This document shows, in pieces, positions 27,399-37,052 of a stretch of 38,801 nucleotides of DNA. The notes under the pieces are model-generated. The model saw nothing but the letters and a program-made list of their open reading frames with translations, was not told the DNA's origin and did no database searches. The stretch is taken from positions 1 to 38,801 of the forward strand of contig JANDJK010000016.1 in the NCBI GenBank assembly GCA_024330925.1. Reading direction: 5' to 3'. Every line of letters begins with the position of its first letter. Positions within the stretch are counted from its first letter, which is position 1. The position numbers were made by a program, and so were the translations under genes. The stretch is from Nitrospira sp. GTDB taxonomy: Bacteria; Nitrospirota; Nitrospiria; Nitrospirales; Nitrospiraceae.

Positions 27399-27875
27399 TC
27401 GCCTAGCAAGGGAAACGTGCCAGGTAGGGTAGCGAGACCGTGACACAATCAACGCGATTGTCTCTATTGAGAGCAATCGCTGTTTTTGCCACAATAAAGC
27501 AGAGAAATGACTGAGGGGTGATCTCGGTTAGCGGGGCAAATGGATCGGTGCAGTCAAAATACTGGCTTGCTTTGGACCGCTCCCCGTCGTGTCGCTTATT
27601 TCTTGTGTGCCAATCAAATATGCTGACGGTCAAAAATCAACGATGGTAAGAGCTGCGGTTGACAGCCCCCTCTGCTGCCAGGGGATGTAAGATCCCTCAT
27701 TCTAAGAGCGGCCCGAAGACCTGAGAATGTGCGAAGCGCTCTGATCACACAATCGCTACTCCCTATGACTGGCTCTGACAGGCAGCGTCGTGTTGTCACG
27801 GTTGTCTGTGGAAGAAGAGGGTGGTGGACAGGCGCGTGCTTGACTTGGCCAACGCCGTGACTCACACTCGCCCCT
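27399..27875. other. Gene-free stretch between the PilZ gene and malQ
   Basis: No credible gene on either strand. A short inverted repeat CCCCT/AGGGG sits near 27669-27686. No clear promoter or terminator is recognised. Confidence 0.4.
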
Positions 27876-30125
27876 ATGAACAATCAGTCTGAGACGGAAC
27901 TCCTTCGCCAGCTTGCGGATCGCGCTGGTATCGCTTCGGAGTACTACGACATCACCGGGACACTTCACGTGACAAGCGATGATACTCGCCGCGTGATTTT
28001 GCGTGCCATGGGATTACGTACTGATACGCAAGATGATCTCGTTGCGGAACTCACACAGTGGGACGACCGTTCGTGGCTCAGAATCTGTGAGCCAGTCTAT
28101 GTCGTGCGGGCTAATGGTGCTCCCGCCTCGTGGTCCGCCTCGATCCCTTGCGAGACGGCCGGTGAGTTGTCTCTGTTGGTGCAGTGGTCGCTTCGTAATG
28201 AAGACGGCGCGGTGTGCTACGAACGAATCGAAGGACCAGGGCTTGGGGTGCAAGAAGAGCGTTTCCTTGCCGGACGACGGTATGTTCGTTCGGCCTTCAT
28301 GTTTCCGCCAAATCTTTCCTTGGGTTACTACCAGGGGACGGTGCGTGTTCAGGGAGGAGCCGTGGAGTGTGAGACTGCCTTCCTGTTAATCGTCGCGCCA
28401 GCACGGTGCTACATGCCGGACTGTTTTCTTCAGGGGGCTCGCTTGTGGGGACTGTCGCTCCAACTCTATTCGTTGCGAAGTGAGTGCAACTGGGGTGCGG
28501 GGGATTTCCGAGACTTGGTCAATATTGTGGAGTGGGCTGGATCAAGACTCGGTGCCGCGATAATCGGTCTCAATCCCTTGCATGCGTTGAAAAATACGAT
28601 GCCCTATCACATCAGCCCCTATTCTCCGAACAGCCGATTATTTCTCAACGAGTTCTACATTGATATGGCAAGCATTCCAGAATTTGCCGCTCCGAAGGTG
28701 CAGCAACAGTTGGCCGATAGCGTATTCCAATCCTGCCTTGACGAGCTACGAAAGAGCGAATTTGTCGATTACGATGGAGTGATGCGCGCAAAACGGGTCA
28801 TTTTGGAATTGTGTTATGAAGCCTTTTTGGAGAACAATTTTGTCGGAGAAGAACCGGATTTACAATCAGTAACCGAACGGGGACGGGCATTTGAAACCTA
28901 TGTGGAGCAAGAGGGAGACTCGCTCCGATGGTACGCCGTCTTTCAGGCGCTCGATGAAGATCAGCGTGGCGCTGGTGTGATGCAGTGGACAGAATGGCCA
29001 GCAGAATTTCGCCATCCGTGTTCCGACGCGGTGTGGGAGTATGAGCATCGGCAAAAGCGGAGGGTCAGGTTCTTTTGGTATCTGCAATGGCTGGCAGCCC
29101 TGCAAATGGATGGGTTGGTCAAGAAGTCTCAAGAAGCCGGCATGGTGGTGGGGCTCTACCATGATTTGGCCTTGGGGAGCGATCGCAATGGGGCCGATGG
29201 ATGGCGGTTTCAGGATCTGCTGGCACTCACTGCCAATTGTGGAGCGCCGCCCGATGCATTTGCACCGGATGGCCAAGATTGGGGCTTTCCGCCGGTCAAT
29301 CCTCACCGGTTATATGAAACGGGCTATGCGTTCTTTATTGAGGTGCTGCGCCGCAATCTACGTTATGGAGGTGCGCTTCGAATCGACCATGTGATGGCGT
29401 TGTTCCGGTTATTTTGGATTCCCCAAGGCCTCCCCGCGTCAGCGGGGACCTATGTGCAGTATCCGTGGGAAGATCTGCTGGCCATCCTGGCGCTGGAAAG
29501 TGTCAGGGCCGGCGCTATCGTTATCGGTGAAGATCTGGGGACAGTTCCTGATTGGATTCGCGAGCGGCTGGAACAGGCTGGTGTGCTGTCGTACCGTGTC
29601 TTTTTTTTCGAGCGGACGGCGACGGGAGACTGGAAAGCTCCCGGGGCGTACCCAACTCAAGCGCTCGCTGTGGTGAGCACGCATGATTTGCCCACCCTGG
29701 TTGGTTATTGGGAAGGAGCCGATATCGAACTGCGGGCCCGATTAAGTGCTGCGAGCGAGCAGGTCAGACGAAGATGGCTGGATGAGCGACATCGGGATAA
29801 GGAGCGGATGGTAGCTGCATTGCAGTCTCAAGGGCTGTTGCCATCGCGGACGTCGGATGATCTCTGCGGGACCCCAACCGTTACAGGGGAGCTGGTAGAG
29901 GCTGTGCACGGTTATTTGGCGCGTACGCCCGCGTGGCTGATGCTGGCGGCGATAGAGGATATTCTGGGAGTGCGTGAGCAAGTCAATCTGCCTGGAACGG
30001 TTGATTGGTATCCCAACTGGCGAAGAAAATTACCGGTAACGGTAGAGGAACTGATCCGTGACTCTCGGTTTGAGCGGCTGGCAGATCACCTCCGCCGGCT
30101 CCGATTAACACGATCTTCTGTGTAA
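27876..30125 (+). CDS. malQ: 4-alpha-glucanotransferase MalQ
   Basis: GH77 amylomaltase that transfers maltooligosaccharide segments during glycogen or maltodextrin metabolism. The 749-residue protein carries an N-terminal beta-sandwich region of about 180 residues and then the barrel, beginning with LWGLSLQLYSLRSECNWGAG. Catalytic motifs are RIDHVMALFRLFW (nucleophile Asp near residue 503), VIGEDLGTVP (acid/base Glu near 551) and STHDLPTLVGYW (third acid near 603). NLPGTVDWYPNWRRK near the end is also conserved. It is the long, extended form of MalQ. The start is an ATG preceded by a weak ribosome-binding site. Confidence 0.95.
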   Translation: MNNQSETELLRQLADRAGIASEYYDITGTLHVTSDDTRRVILRAMGLRTDTQDDLVAELTQWDDRSWLRICEPVYVVRANGAPASWSASIPCETAGELSLLVQWSLRNEDGAVCYERIEGPGLGVQEERFLAGRRYVRSAFMFPPNLSLGYYQGTVRVQGGAVECETAFLLIVAPARCYMPDCFLQGARLWGLSLQLYSLRSECNWGAGDFRDLVNIVEWAGSRLGAAIIGLNPLHALKNTMPYHISPYSPNSRLFLNEFYIDMASIPEFAAPKVQQQLADSVFQSCLDELRKSEFVDYDGVMRAKRVILELCYEAFLENNFVGEEPDLQSVTERGRAFETYVEQEGDSLRWYAVFQALDEDQRGAGVMQWTEWPAEFRHPCSDAVWEYEHRQKRRVRFFWYLQWLAALQMDGLVKKSQEAGMVVGLYHDLALGSDRNGADGWRFQDLLALTANCGAPPDAFAPDGQDWGFPPVNPHRLYETGYAFFIEVLRRNLRYGGALRIDHVMALFRLFWIPQGLPASAGTYVQYPWEDLLAILALESVRAGAIVIGEDLGTVPDWIRERLEQAGVLSYRVFFFERTATGDWKAPGAYPTQALAVVSTHDLPTLVGYWEGADIELRARLSAASEQVRRRWLDERHRDKERMVAALQSQGLLPSRTSDDLCGTPTVTGELVEAVHGYLARTPAWLMLAAIEDILGVREQVNLPGTVDWYPNWRRKLPVTVEELIRDSRFERLADHLRRLRLTRSSV

Positions 30126-30217
30126 TCCTCATAAGGGTCCCCGGTCATGAGGGAACAGACAAGCGCCCAGCAAGGTGCTGAAATGGTCCGGTAGGGTCCG
30201 ACAGAAGAGGAGTGGCG

Positions 30218-31417
30218 ATGACGAAGCGTGATCGCCTTGTCGTGGCTGCGGCTGTTGCCTGTTTCTTGGTCATTTTTCTCGTCGAAGAATTTACCCCTGC
30301 CCATGTGGTGGGGGCGTATGGCTACGTCTTGCCCATTCTCCTCATTGCTACACTTCGCCGGCGGGTGTTGATGGTCGTCGCCGTTGTGATTTGTATCATG
30401 GCAACCTACTCGGGGTTGGTGCGGCCGACCAAACCAGGACGATTTCAGGCTGCGGTGGTCAACCGGAGCGTGGTAGCCGGTGTGTTGTTGCTCGTGGGGT
30501 ACCTCGGGATGATGTGGGAAGAGCGCAAGGTCCGTGAGGAGGAAGCTCGGGCGGCTCTGGCACGTGAGACGGAAAATCTTCTTAAGGCCAACCAACAATT
30601 GATCGAGGCGAAGGATCGCTTGAATCGGGCCGAACGACTAGCGGCGGTAGGACAATTAGTGGCGTCCGTCGCCCATGAAGTGGGAACGCCGCTTCATTCG
30701 ATTGCGTGGCATGTGCAAGCGTTGGCCGAAGAACCGTCGTTGACACCTGAGATGAAAAAACGAATCGCCGTGATTGATGAACAATTGACCAGGGTAGTAC
30801 GCATTATTCAGGATCTGTTGTCCTCAACTCGTCCTCGACGGCCGGAGCCCCAATGGGTACCCGTGGCCCAGGTGATTACTCCGGCCGCTGTGCTCATGGA
30901 ACCGGTCTTTCATGCGAAGGGCGTCTCCTTGGCTGTTGAGATTCCGGAGTCATTGCCTTTGGTGTGGGCCGATGATGAAAAAATGCATCAGGTCATGGTC
31001 AACATCCTGGACAATGCATTGGCTGCCACGCCTGCCGGGGGGACGGTCAGCATGTCGGCGGAGGTTCGAGAGGCAACGTTGGATGAAAGTGATCGATGGC
31101 GACAAGCAACCCATACTCTCTCGCCGACTGCGGTGACCATTAAAGTGTGTGATACGGGGGGCGGGATGTCGGCGGCCGATGCACAGCGCGCCTTTGAACC
31201 ATTTTTTACAACAAAGGCGGACGGCAAAGGGACAGGCTTAGGATTGTTTTTAAGTCGAGAAACTGTCACAGCCCACGGAGGCGAGTTATCTCTCATAACG
31301 GAGATAGGACGTGGCACTACAGTGATTATAACACTCCCAGGGCTGCCAGCAGATTCTGAAATCGTCGTGCTGAAAAAGGAGCGGGAAACAGGTGGCCACG
31401 ATTTTGGTAGCCGATGA
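30218..31417 (+). CDS. Membrane sensor histidine kinase of an NtrC-type pair
   Basis: A 399-residue kinase. Three hydrophobic N-terminal segments span residues 8-95 with almost no periplasmic domain, so the stimulus is probably sensed in the membrane. A charged coiled coil follows. The H-box is VASVAHEVGTPLHSI (phospho-His near residue 152), the N-box NILDNALAATP, G1 DTGGGMS and G2 KGTGLGLFLS. The start at 30218 is preferred since GAGGAG ends five bases before it. The last 26 bases overlap the regulator gene, so the pair is translated together. Confidence 0.93.
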   Translation: MTKRDRLVVAAAVACFLVIFLVEEFTPAHVVGAYGYVLPILLIATLRRRVLMVVAVVICIMATYSGLVRPTKPGRFQAAVVNRSVVAGVLLLVGYLGMMWEERKVREEEARAALARETENLLKANQQLIEAKDRLNRAERLAAVGQLVASVAHEVGTPLHSIAWHVQALAEEPSLTPEMKKRIAVIDEQLTRVVRIIQDLLSSTRPRRPEPQWVPVAQVITPAAVLMEPVFHAKGVSLAVEIPESLPLVWADDEKMHQVMVNILDNALAATPAGGTVSMSAEVREATLDESDRWRQATHTLSPTAVTIKVCDTGGGMSAADAQRAFEPFFTTKADGKGTGLGLFLSRETVTAHGGELSLITEIGRGTTVIITLPGLPADSEIVVLKKERETGGHDFGSR

Positions 31418-32798
31418 TGATGCAGTTGCCCGTGAGTTATTGGCCGAGGCTCTGAGAAAAGAGGGCTACACGGTGGAAGCCTACGCTAGTGGAGAGGAGA
31501 CGATTGCTCGTGGGCGGAGGGGGAGTGTTGATTTAGTGTTGACCGATCTTCGAATGGGAGGGGCCGATGGCTTGGCCGTATTGCGCGAGTTCAAACGAAT
31601 GAGTCCGGATACTGTGGTTGTGGTGCTGACGGCATTTGGGTCATTGGAGGGGGCGATCGAGGCGATCAAGCAAGGAGCGTACGACTATTTGGCTAAGCCA
31701 TTTAAGAAAGAGGATATCAAGCTGGTGGTCAAACGGGGCTTAGAACATCGCCGCCTCCTGCAAGAGAATGCCCGGTTCCGTGAGGAACTCAAAAACAGGG
31801 AACAATGGTCCCCGTTAGTGGGCAGCAGCCCGGCAATGATGAGCGTCTACAAACTGGTTGCGCGTGTAGCCATGAGCAAGAGCACGGTGTTGTTGCAGGG
31901 GGAAAGCGGGACAGGGAAAGAATTAATCGCCCGTGCCATCCATGCTTATGGACCGCGTCGGGACAAGCCGTTTGTTCCGGTTAATTGCGGAGCATTGCCG
32001 GATGCCCTGTTAGAGTCGGAAATGTTCGGGCATGAAAAAGGGGCCTTTACGGGTGCTGTGGCCCAGAAGGTTGGACTGTTTGAGTCAGCCGATGGAGGTA
32101 CATTATTTCTCGATGAAATCGGTGATCTGGGGAAAGACCTGCAGGTGAAATTGCTTCGTGTCATGCAGGACCACGAGGTTCGGCGGCTTGGTGCAACGAC
32201 CGCGACGAAGGTGGATGTGCGCATCATTGCTGCCACGAATCGGGATCTTGAGTCATTGGTCAAGGAAGGCAAATTTCGCGACGACCTCTATTATCGGCTC
32301 CAGGTGGTACCGATCACGTTGCCCGCACTGAGGGAGCGTCGGGAGGACATCCCAATGCTCGTCCATCACTTTCTGCAAAAATTTTCGGCTATGGGGAACC
32401 ACGTGGTGTACGGCCTATTGCCGGAGACCATGGAGCTCTTAATGCGATATCGCTGGCCAGGCAATGTGCGGGAACTGGAAAACGTTATTGAACGTGCTGT
32501 CTCGCTGAGCCATGGACCGCTCTTGACGCCTGAAGACTTGCCGGAGGTCATTCGACAGGGTGCTGGAACGGAAGTGGAGTCCCGATCACCGTTGTCTGAT
32601 CAAACAGACGAAGCCTATTTAACGTTAGAAGAAGTAGAAAAACGTCACGTAATAAGGGTCTTGAAAGAGACGAAGGGCAACAAGGTGAAGGCAGCAAAGA
32701 TCCTAGGAATTGACCGGAGAACCCTTTACCGTATGGCCGAACGGTTTGGGATTGATCTGGGGGGAGAGTTAGAAGAAAGCGACAGGGAGGAGATGTAG
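31392..32798 (+). CDS. Sigma-54-dependent response regulator (NtrC family)
   Basis: A 468-residue activator with three domains. The receiver has acidic residues in ADDD (7-10), phospho-acceptor Asp52 (TDLRM) and Lys102 (AKP). The AAA+ domain has Walker A GESGTGKE at 170-177 and the sigma-54 contact loop GAFTGA at 217-222, then FLDEIGDL, FRDDLYYRL and RWPGNVRELENVIERA. The C-terminal helix-turn-helix is NKVKAAKILGIDRRTLYRMA. It should activate sigma-54 promoters when phosphorylated by the overlapping kinase. The GTG start at 31392 has AAGGAG upstream. Targets are unknown. Confidence 0.96.
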   Translation: MATILVADDDAVARELLAEALRKEGYTVEAYASGEETIARGRRGSVDLVLTDLRMGGADGLAVLREFKRMSPDTVVVVLTAFGSLEGAIEAIKQGAYDYLAKPFKKEDIKLVVKRGLEHRRLLQENARFREELKNREQWSPLVGSSPAMMSVYKLVARVAMSKSTVLLQGESGTGKELIARAIHAYGPRRDKPFVPVNCGALPDALLESEMFGHEKGAFTGAVAQKVGLFESADGGTLFLDEIGDLGKDLQVKLLRVMQDHEVRRLGATTATKVDVRIIAATNRDLESLVKEGKFRDDLYYRLQVVPITLPALRERREDIPMLVHHFLQKFSAMGNHVVYGLLPETMELLMRYRWPGNVRELENVIERAVSLSHGPLLTPEDLPEVIRQGAGTEVESRSPLSDQTDEAYLTLEEVEKRHVIRVLKETKGNKVKAAKILGIDRRTLYRMAERFGIDLGGELEESDREEM

Positions 32799-32819
32799 GG
32801 GACCGATGGAGGAGACGAT

Positions 32820-32853
32820 GGCGCAGCCTCAGAAGTCGATCGTGGGCTGCGCC
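32820..32853. terminator. Stem-loop between convergent genes
   Basis: A perfect 9-bp stem GGCGCAGCC/GGCTGCGCC with a 16-base loop lies between the stops of two convergent genes. There is no strong T-run, so it may act as a bidirectional or Rho-assisted terminator. Confidence 0.5.
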
Positions 32854-32875
32854 CGACCAAAGTTCTTTACTTCCT

Positions 32876-33352
32876 TTACTTCATCCCAAAAAATGAGACG
32901 GTTGTGTAGGGATGGTTGACGATCTTGAGTTTGTTTTTAATGAGGCGAAGTTGGTTCTCTGCGTTTTCGGGAACCGGCGTCTGCACTGGAGCGAAGCTCT
33001 CAAAAATGGTGCGTTTGCCTTGAGCAAGAACCTGCAAGCGAAGGTGGGTGGTCTGCTCTGCTCCAGGTGTTACAGTCGCTTGGACCTTGCTCTTGATAAC
33101 CCCCCAGCAGCAGTAATAGAGGCTGTCTAGCCCTCCTGATTCTTCTCGATAGTTCGTTTCCAATGTTGTGTCGTTCTGCCACCGTACCTCGTAACCGCCT
33201 TCGGTCAACACCTCGGTGAGGGCGGTTTTCACCTTCTCAGCCGGTGCAGATAGTTTCACATCCACCACGTCCGCTTCGAGAGCTAAGGCGGCCGTGCTCA
33301 TTCCTATCAGCAGCAGTGCGGATGCAAGCGCCCCTTTCCTCTGTCGCGTCAT
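32876..33352 (-). CDS. Exported protein of unknown function
   Basis: A 158-residue protein with a signal peptide (ALASALLLIGMSTAALALE) and a mature domain that begins with DVVDVKLSAPAEKVKTALTE, a pattern seen in small periplasmic START-like or BON-free alpha/beta proteins. It has a CCWG motif in the middle. The mature part has alternating strands and no catalytic motif. The start codon is ATG at 33352. No family is securely recognised. Confidence 0.7.
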   Translation of the reverse strand: MTRQRKGALASALLLIGMSTAALALEADVVDVKLSAPAEKVKTALTEVLTEGGYEVRWQNDTTLETNYREESGGLDSLYYCCWGVIKSKVQATVTPGAEQTTHLRLQVLAQGKRTIFESFAPVQTPVPENAENQLRLIKNKLKIVNHPYTTVSFFGMK

Positions 33353-33379
33353 CGTGCACCTCCCCCCGCATTCCTTCGG

Positions 33380-33787
33380 TTAAGATTCTGCCAGTTTGTA
33401 TACCAGATGGGTTTCGGTCTGCGTGATGCCCTCAATGCTGTGCAGTTGTTTGAGAACGAGCTGAGTCAACGCTTCCTGATCTGGAATTTCGACCACTGCG
33501 ATAATGTCGGGTTTTCCCCAGCAAGGATCGATGGTTTTGACTTCTTTAATTTGTGACAGGGCCCGCACGACTGATGACGTTTGTCCGGGTGCGACGTTGA
33601 TTAAAATGTAAGCACGGTCTGACATCAGAGGAATTCCGGCCTCAGGCGCATGAATCGTGCTGGGGACTTTGGCCGACTCCATGTCAGGCGGACTATAGCG
33701 AAGGGGCGGAACGGGTGTCAACAGCCGTTTAGCTCGTGCAGTGGGAACAGAGACGGAAGCGGGTTTTCTGGTTTTGTGTTTGTGCAT
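33380..33787 (-). CDS. Lrp/AsnC-type ligand-binding (RAM) domain protein
   Basis: A 135-residue protein whose C-terminal 80 residues form a stand-alone AsnC/RAM domain: AYILINVAPGQTSSVVRALS, VKTIDPCWGKPDIIAVVEIP and LHSIEGITQTETHLVYKL. The RAM fold binds small ligands such as amino acids and forms oligomers. No helix-turn-helix is present. A basic and Pro-rich N-terminus of about 54 residues precedes it. The start at 33787 lies four bases after the upstream stop; a later ATG at 33625 (MSDRAYILI) would give the bare RAM domain. Confidence 0.82.
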   Translation of the reverse strand: MHKHKTRKPASVSVPTARAKRLLTPVPPLRYSPPDMESAKVPSTIHAPEAGIPLMSDRAYILINVAPGQTSSVVRALSQIKEVKTIDPCWGKPDIIAVVEIPDQEALTQLVLKQLHSIEGITQTETHLVYKLAES

Positions 33788-33791
33788 AGGC

Positions 33792-35112
33792 TTACTTGGG
33801 GGCGACCAGAACTTCAACGGCATGTTCGTTGCCGGTCTGGGTTAAGTTCATTTCAAACTGCTTGGGGCTTCCGATACGACCTTCCGGGTCATATACAAAA
33901 CAAAAGAGGGTACCGGCAGGATAATGGCTGGTGTAAAAGGCGGCGTCTGCCATAATTTGGTCGGCAAGGTCTTTGGGGGGTACGCTGGCTCTCGTTTTTT
34001 TGGCCACGATGGCAATGCCTTCTTCGCTGAGGAATAAGGCAGACGATGGTATCGTTCCGACATAGGATGGTGTCCACTCATCGGTCATGACCTCGTCAAA
34101 TTCCATTTTCAGGAGGGCTCGTAGCAAATCCCGCACATCTTCATCATCCTTGATTTCGATGGTTGAACGGGAGTCTTTGCGAAGATGGAGCTGGCAGGCG
34201 ACGGCATGAAATCGCAGGCAGACCTTGCGAACCAATGTGAGTGAGGCAGCTCTGGATTTGGAGGGTGGTTCAGATATGGCTGTCGGTGCCAGGGGGCCGA
34301 GAGAGGGGTTGCCCGGTATTGGCGGCGACGGAGGAGAAACAGTTGACGAGGTTGCACGGGTGAGCTGTTGAGTGGCGGAGCTTGTCTGAGGCAGAGGCCG
34401 AGAAAAGGCAGAGAAGGCTGAGGGCTGTGTCGACTGGAGGGGCACAGATGGGGGAAGAGAAGAAAAGGGATCCGTTGGTGCTATCGGTTGGGCGTCGTTC
34501 GTTGGTGGGGGGGGGGGGGGGGGAATGGGGGGACTGAGCGACGGTCGAATCAGGGGGAGGTGGAGAGGTTGTCACCGCTGTTGGCACAATCGGTGTAGAA
34601 AGGTGGCCGGTGGCAAGACTCGGCTGTTTTGATGTCGAGATCGGTTGAGATGGGGAGGGAACGGGAGCGCTTTCGGGGAGCGTGAGCGCACCAGCCCCTC
34701 CCGAGTCGTCTACGCGAGGGGGTGAGGCAAGACTGGCAGCTTCCCGAGAGTGTGTTTGTCTCTGTTGGATCGTTTGGAGGAGATTTTGAATGACTCCAAT
34801 ACTCTGAGCCACTTCAGCAGGGGTTGATACCCGCAGCCGATAATGCCGGAAGGCTCGAAACTGAGGAGATCGATCGCCAAAAATCTGACGGACACATTCG
34901 CGAATTTGTAGTTCGACTTTTGTCTTGGCGGCGTCCTGATAGGGAAATCCTTCCTGACTGAGATCGCGAATGGCTGCTAGAATTTCTTGAAGCCGAGCTG
35001 TTCCCTGAGCCACATTTTCCGAGATGTGGGGTTGGTGCGGTGGGCGGACGGTATCGGCTTTTTGCAAGCGCGTCATAGGAATTCGTTGGTCATGGGATTC
35101 TGCAGGGTCCAT
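33792..35112 (-). CDS. Pro-rich protein with degenerate PD-(D/E)XK nuclease-like domain, frame broken at a 17-G run
   Basis: Two overlapping frames look like one gene. The N-terminal frame (35112 to about 34520) encodes a helical domain (LQEILAAIRDLSQEGFPYQD, KVELQIRECVRQIFGDRS). It then becomes Pro/Ser-rich. The C-terminal frame, which continues the Pro-rich style beyond the poly-G tract, ends in a domain with LLRALLKMEFDEVMTDEWTP, YVGTIPSSALFL, IAIVAKKTRAS and FVYDPEGRIG. This resembles the REase/DpnII-MboI type PD-(D/E)XK family. There the nuclease Asp (in a DFLL-like strand) and Glu (in an IE-x-KK strand) are replaced by Ala and Val, while Lys remains. Deleting one G would restore a single frame of about 440 codons. 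The start at 35112 is one of several possible. Confidence 0.65.
34507..34523. repeat. Homopolymer run of 17 G
   Basis: Seventeen consecutive G on the plus strand (C on the coding strand), in the Pro codon stretch of the preceding entry. With 17 bases the reading frame of the minus-strand gene is broken; 16 would restore it. Either a phase-variable switch or a homopolymer length error. Confidence 0.95.
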
Positions 35113-35336
35113 CGATCGAGATGAAAAAAGTTTAACGGGATGGGTAGAGACTGACAAGAAAACAACAGATTTTCACAACAAGCTGATAGCTAACATTTTT
35201 CCCAATGTGGACAGAGAGAAGACCTTGTTCCGTTAATGAGCTGTGAGGGGCCACATAGTTGCTGATGCGAACTGGTTGGAATATCTGCTAAGCTAGCACC
35301 TTGAGGTGGAAGGAGTGACAGGAGGGACATGGCTGC

Positions 35337-36854
35337 ATGAGGACTCGTATCACTCCTATGGAGCGAAATAGTTGGTCTTCTGGGGGGGGCCATCAACGCT
35401 ATTCGGTTGCATGGTTGGTTGCCCTATCCTGTTTCGGCTGTTCGTTGGGGCCGGCTCACATTGAACCCTCTGAACCTGATTCCTACCCTACCGTGAAGCC
35501 ATCGGCTTTGGCGACGGTGGAGTCTGTTATTCGTGTACCTGTTCGTGTGGAGTTGTTATCGCTGCGTGATGCTCTCAATGACGAACGGGTCATCCCCCGT
35601 CAATTTAATCAGTGGGTGGGAGGTATTAAAACTCCGCAGGGAAGAGAGTACAAGTATTATGCCGAGCGAGGAGACTTCACCATCAACTCATCCACTGGCA
35701 ATCTGTTCCCCAGGAAAGACATCAGTACCGCTTTGCGTGATTGGTGGAAGGGAGTAGAACCCTTAGCAAACGTCTTTGTCAGTGCACCGCTCCGATACAA
35801 AATACAAGTTAATCCCAAGACAGTTCCGGCTGGGGTTCCTTATCAATGTGGCAGCGACAACGAGGGCTTGAGCCAGGCGGTGATAGGGGGATTCATGGCG
35901 GTTGAGTTTGCTCCTGATTTGACGTTGACAACAACGGTCAACGATGTGTCTGTCCAAATGATCGATCCGTGCCCCCTGGGGGGCGATGATATGATGGTGG
36001 TGGAAGAGTTCAAAAATATGTTGCGCGATGCTATTCGACTTGGTCTGCAACAGGCGGTCGCCCGGCTTAGTAAAACCGCCATCAGAGATCAGGTTGAGGC
36101 AGTGTGGACCGTCCTTCACAAGCCAATCCGTCTGGATCCGGAGGCGTGGTTAGTATTCAATGTGGAACGGCTTGCTCATAGTGGACTTCTCAGTGAGGGG
36201 TATCATTTAAACGATGTCATTCACGTTGTTGCGAAGCCCATCATCCTCTTTGGTGATCAGCCTCGAGTTGAGACCACGGTTCTTCCCCCCATGGATCCTC
36301 GCCCGGCTGCCATGGGTTTTCGTGTCGCCACAGACGTTCGATTGGACTATCAAAAACTCTCGGATGTGCTTGTCAATCGGTTACGGGGGGAGCGGGTGTC
36401 CAATGAGGATCGGTCGATTATCATTACCGATGTTGCCCTCAGGAGTAACGGGGGGAATCAGGTGGTTATACGGATCGATTTCAGAGGAGATGCCTATGGA
36501 CATGTGTACTTGGTCGGAAAACCTAGGCTGAATCCGTTGACTCAGACTGTCTATTTTGAAAACCTGCGCTATGACAGGGCAACAGCTCAGCAATTGGGCA
36601 AATCGGCTAGTTGGCTCTTCCGGTCGATGTTTCGCGAATTCATTGCTACTGAAGCGGTGATTGGCGTGACGCAGGCCACGAAGAAAATGCAAAGTCTTAT
36701 TGCTCCCTTGCTCAATCAGCGGTTGACCCCTGATCGAGTCATGCGGGGAAAACTGTCATCATTTCAGGCTATCAGCGTGTTTGCCGACGAAACTGCTCTC
36801 CAGGTTCGAGTGGTAGCTGATGGAATGCTCGATTTGGTGAGCGGCGAGTCGTGA
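35337..36854 (+). CDS. DUF4403-like lipoprotein
   Basis: A 505-residue protein with a signal peptide ending LSCFGC (lipobox Cys35), so lipid-anchored. The rest resembles DUF4403 proteins: IRVPVRVELLSLRDALND near the start, a long repetitive beta-strand region, DPCPLG with a Cys, and a second half with VRLDYQKLSDVLVNRLRGER. No enzymatic motif is visible. DUF4403 members are outer-membrane-associated proteins of unknown function. The start at 35337 follows an AGGAGGG-containing leader. A tRNA-Arg lies downstream in the opposite direction. Confidence 0.72.
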   Translation: MRTRITPMERNSWSSGGGHQRYSVAWLVALSCFGCSLGPAHIEPSEPDSYPTVKPSALATVESVIRVPVRVELLSLRDALNDERVIPRQFNQWVGGIKTPQGREYKYYAERGDFTINSSTGNLFPRKDISTALRDWWKGVEPLANVFVSAPLRYKIQVNPKTVPAGVPYQCGSDNEGLSQAVIGGFMAVEFAPDLTLTTTVNDVSVQMIDPCPLGGDDMMVVEEFKNMLRDAIRLGLQQAVARLSKTAIRDQVEAVWTVLHKPIRLDPEAWLVFNVERLAHSGLLSEGYHLNDVIHVVAKPIILFGDQPRVETTVLPPMDPRPAAMGFRVATDVRLDYQKLSDVLVNRLRGERVSNEDRSIIITDVALRSNGGNQVVIRIDFRGDAYGHVYLVGKPRLNPLTQTVYFENLRYDRATAQQLGKSASWLFRSMFREFIATEAVIGVTQATKKMQSLIAPLLNQRLTPDRVMRGKLSSFQAISVFADETALQVRVVADGMLDLVSGES

Positions 36855-37052
36855 GCTACCTTTGCCCAACGATTTGCAATTTCTCTCCCACGTTCTCCTC
36901 TATTGGTAAAGGCGACTGGCGGAGTATTCTTTGCTGGTGTCGATGTCTCACGTTCAAAAAAGCAACAGAGTGCATACGTTTCGTCGTCTGAGGAACCTTT
37001 GAAAACTATCTCAGCTAGAGGGAGGAGGAGAACCTGATGGGAGAGAGATATT

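Noticed and set aside
26970..27494. Minus-strand open frames over the PilZ gene and downstream gap
   Set aside because: They are antisense shadows of the PilZ gene with no domain of their own.
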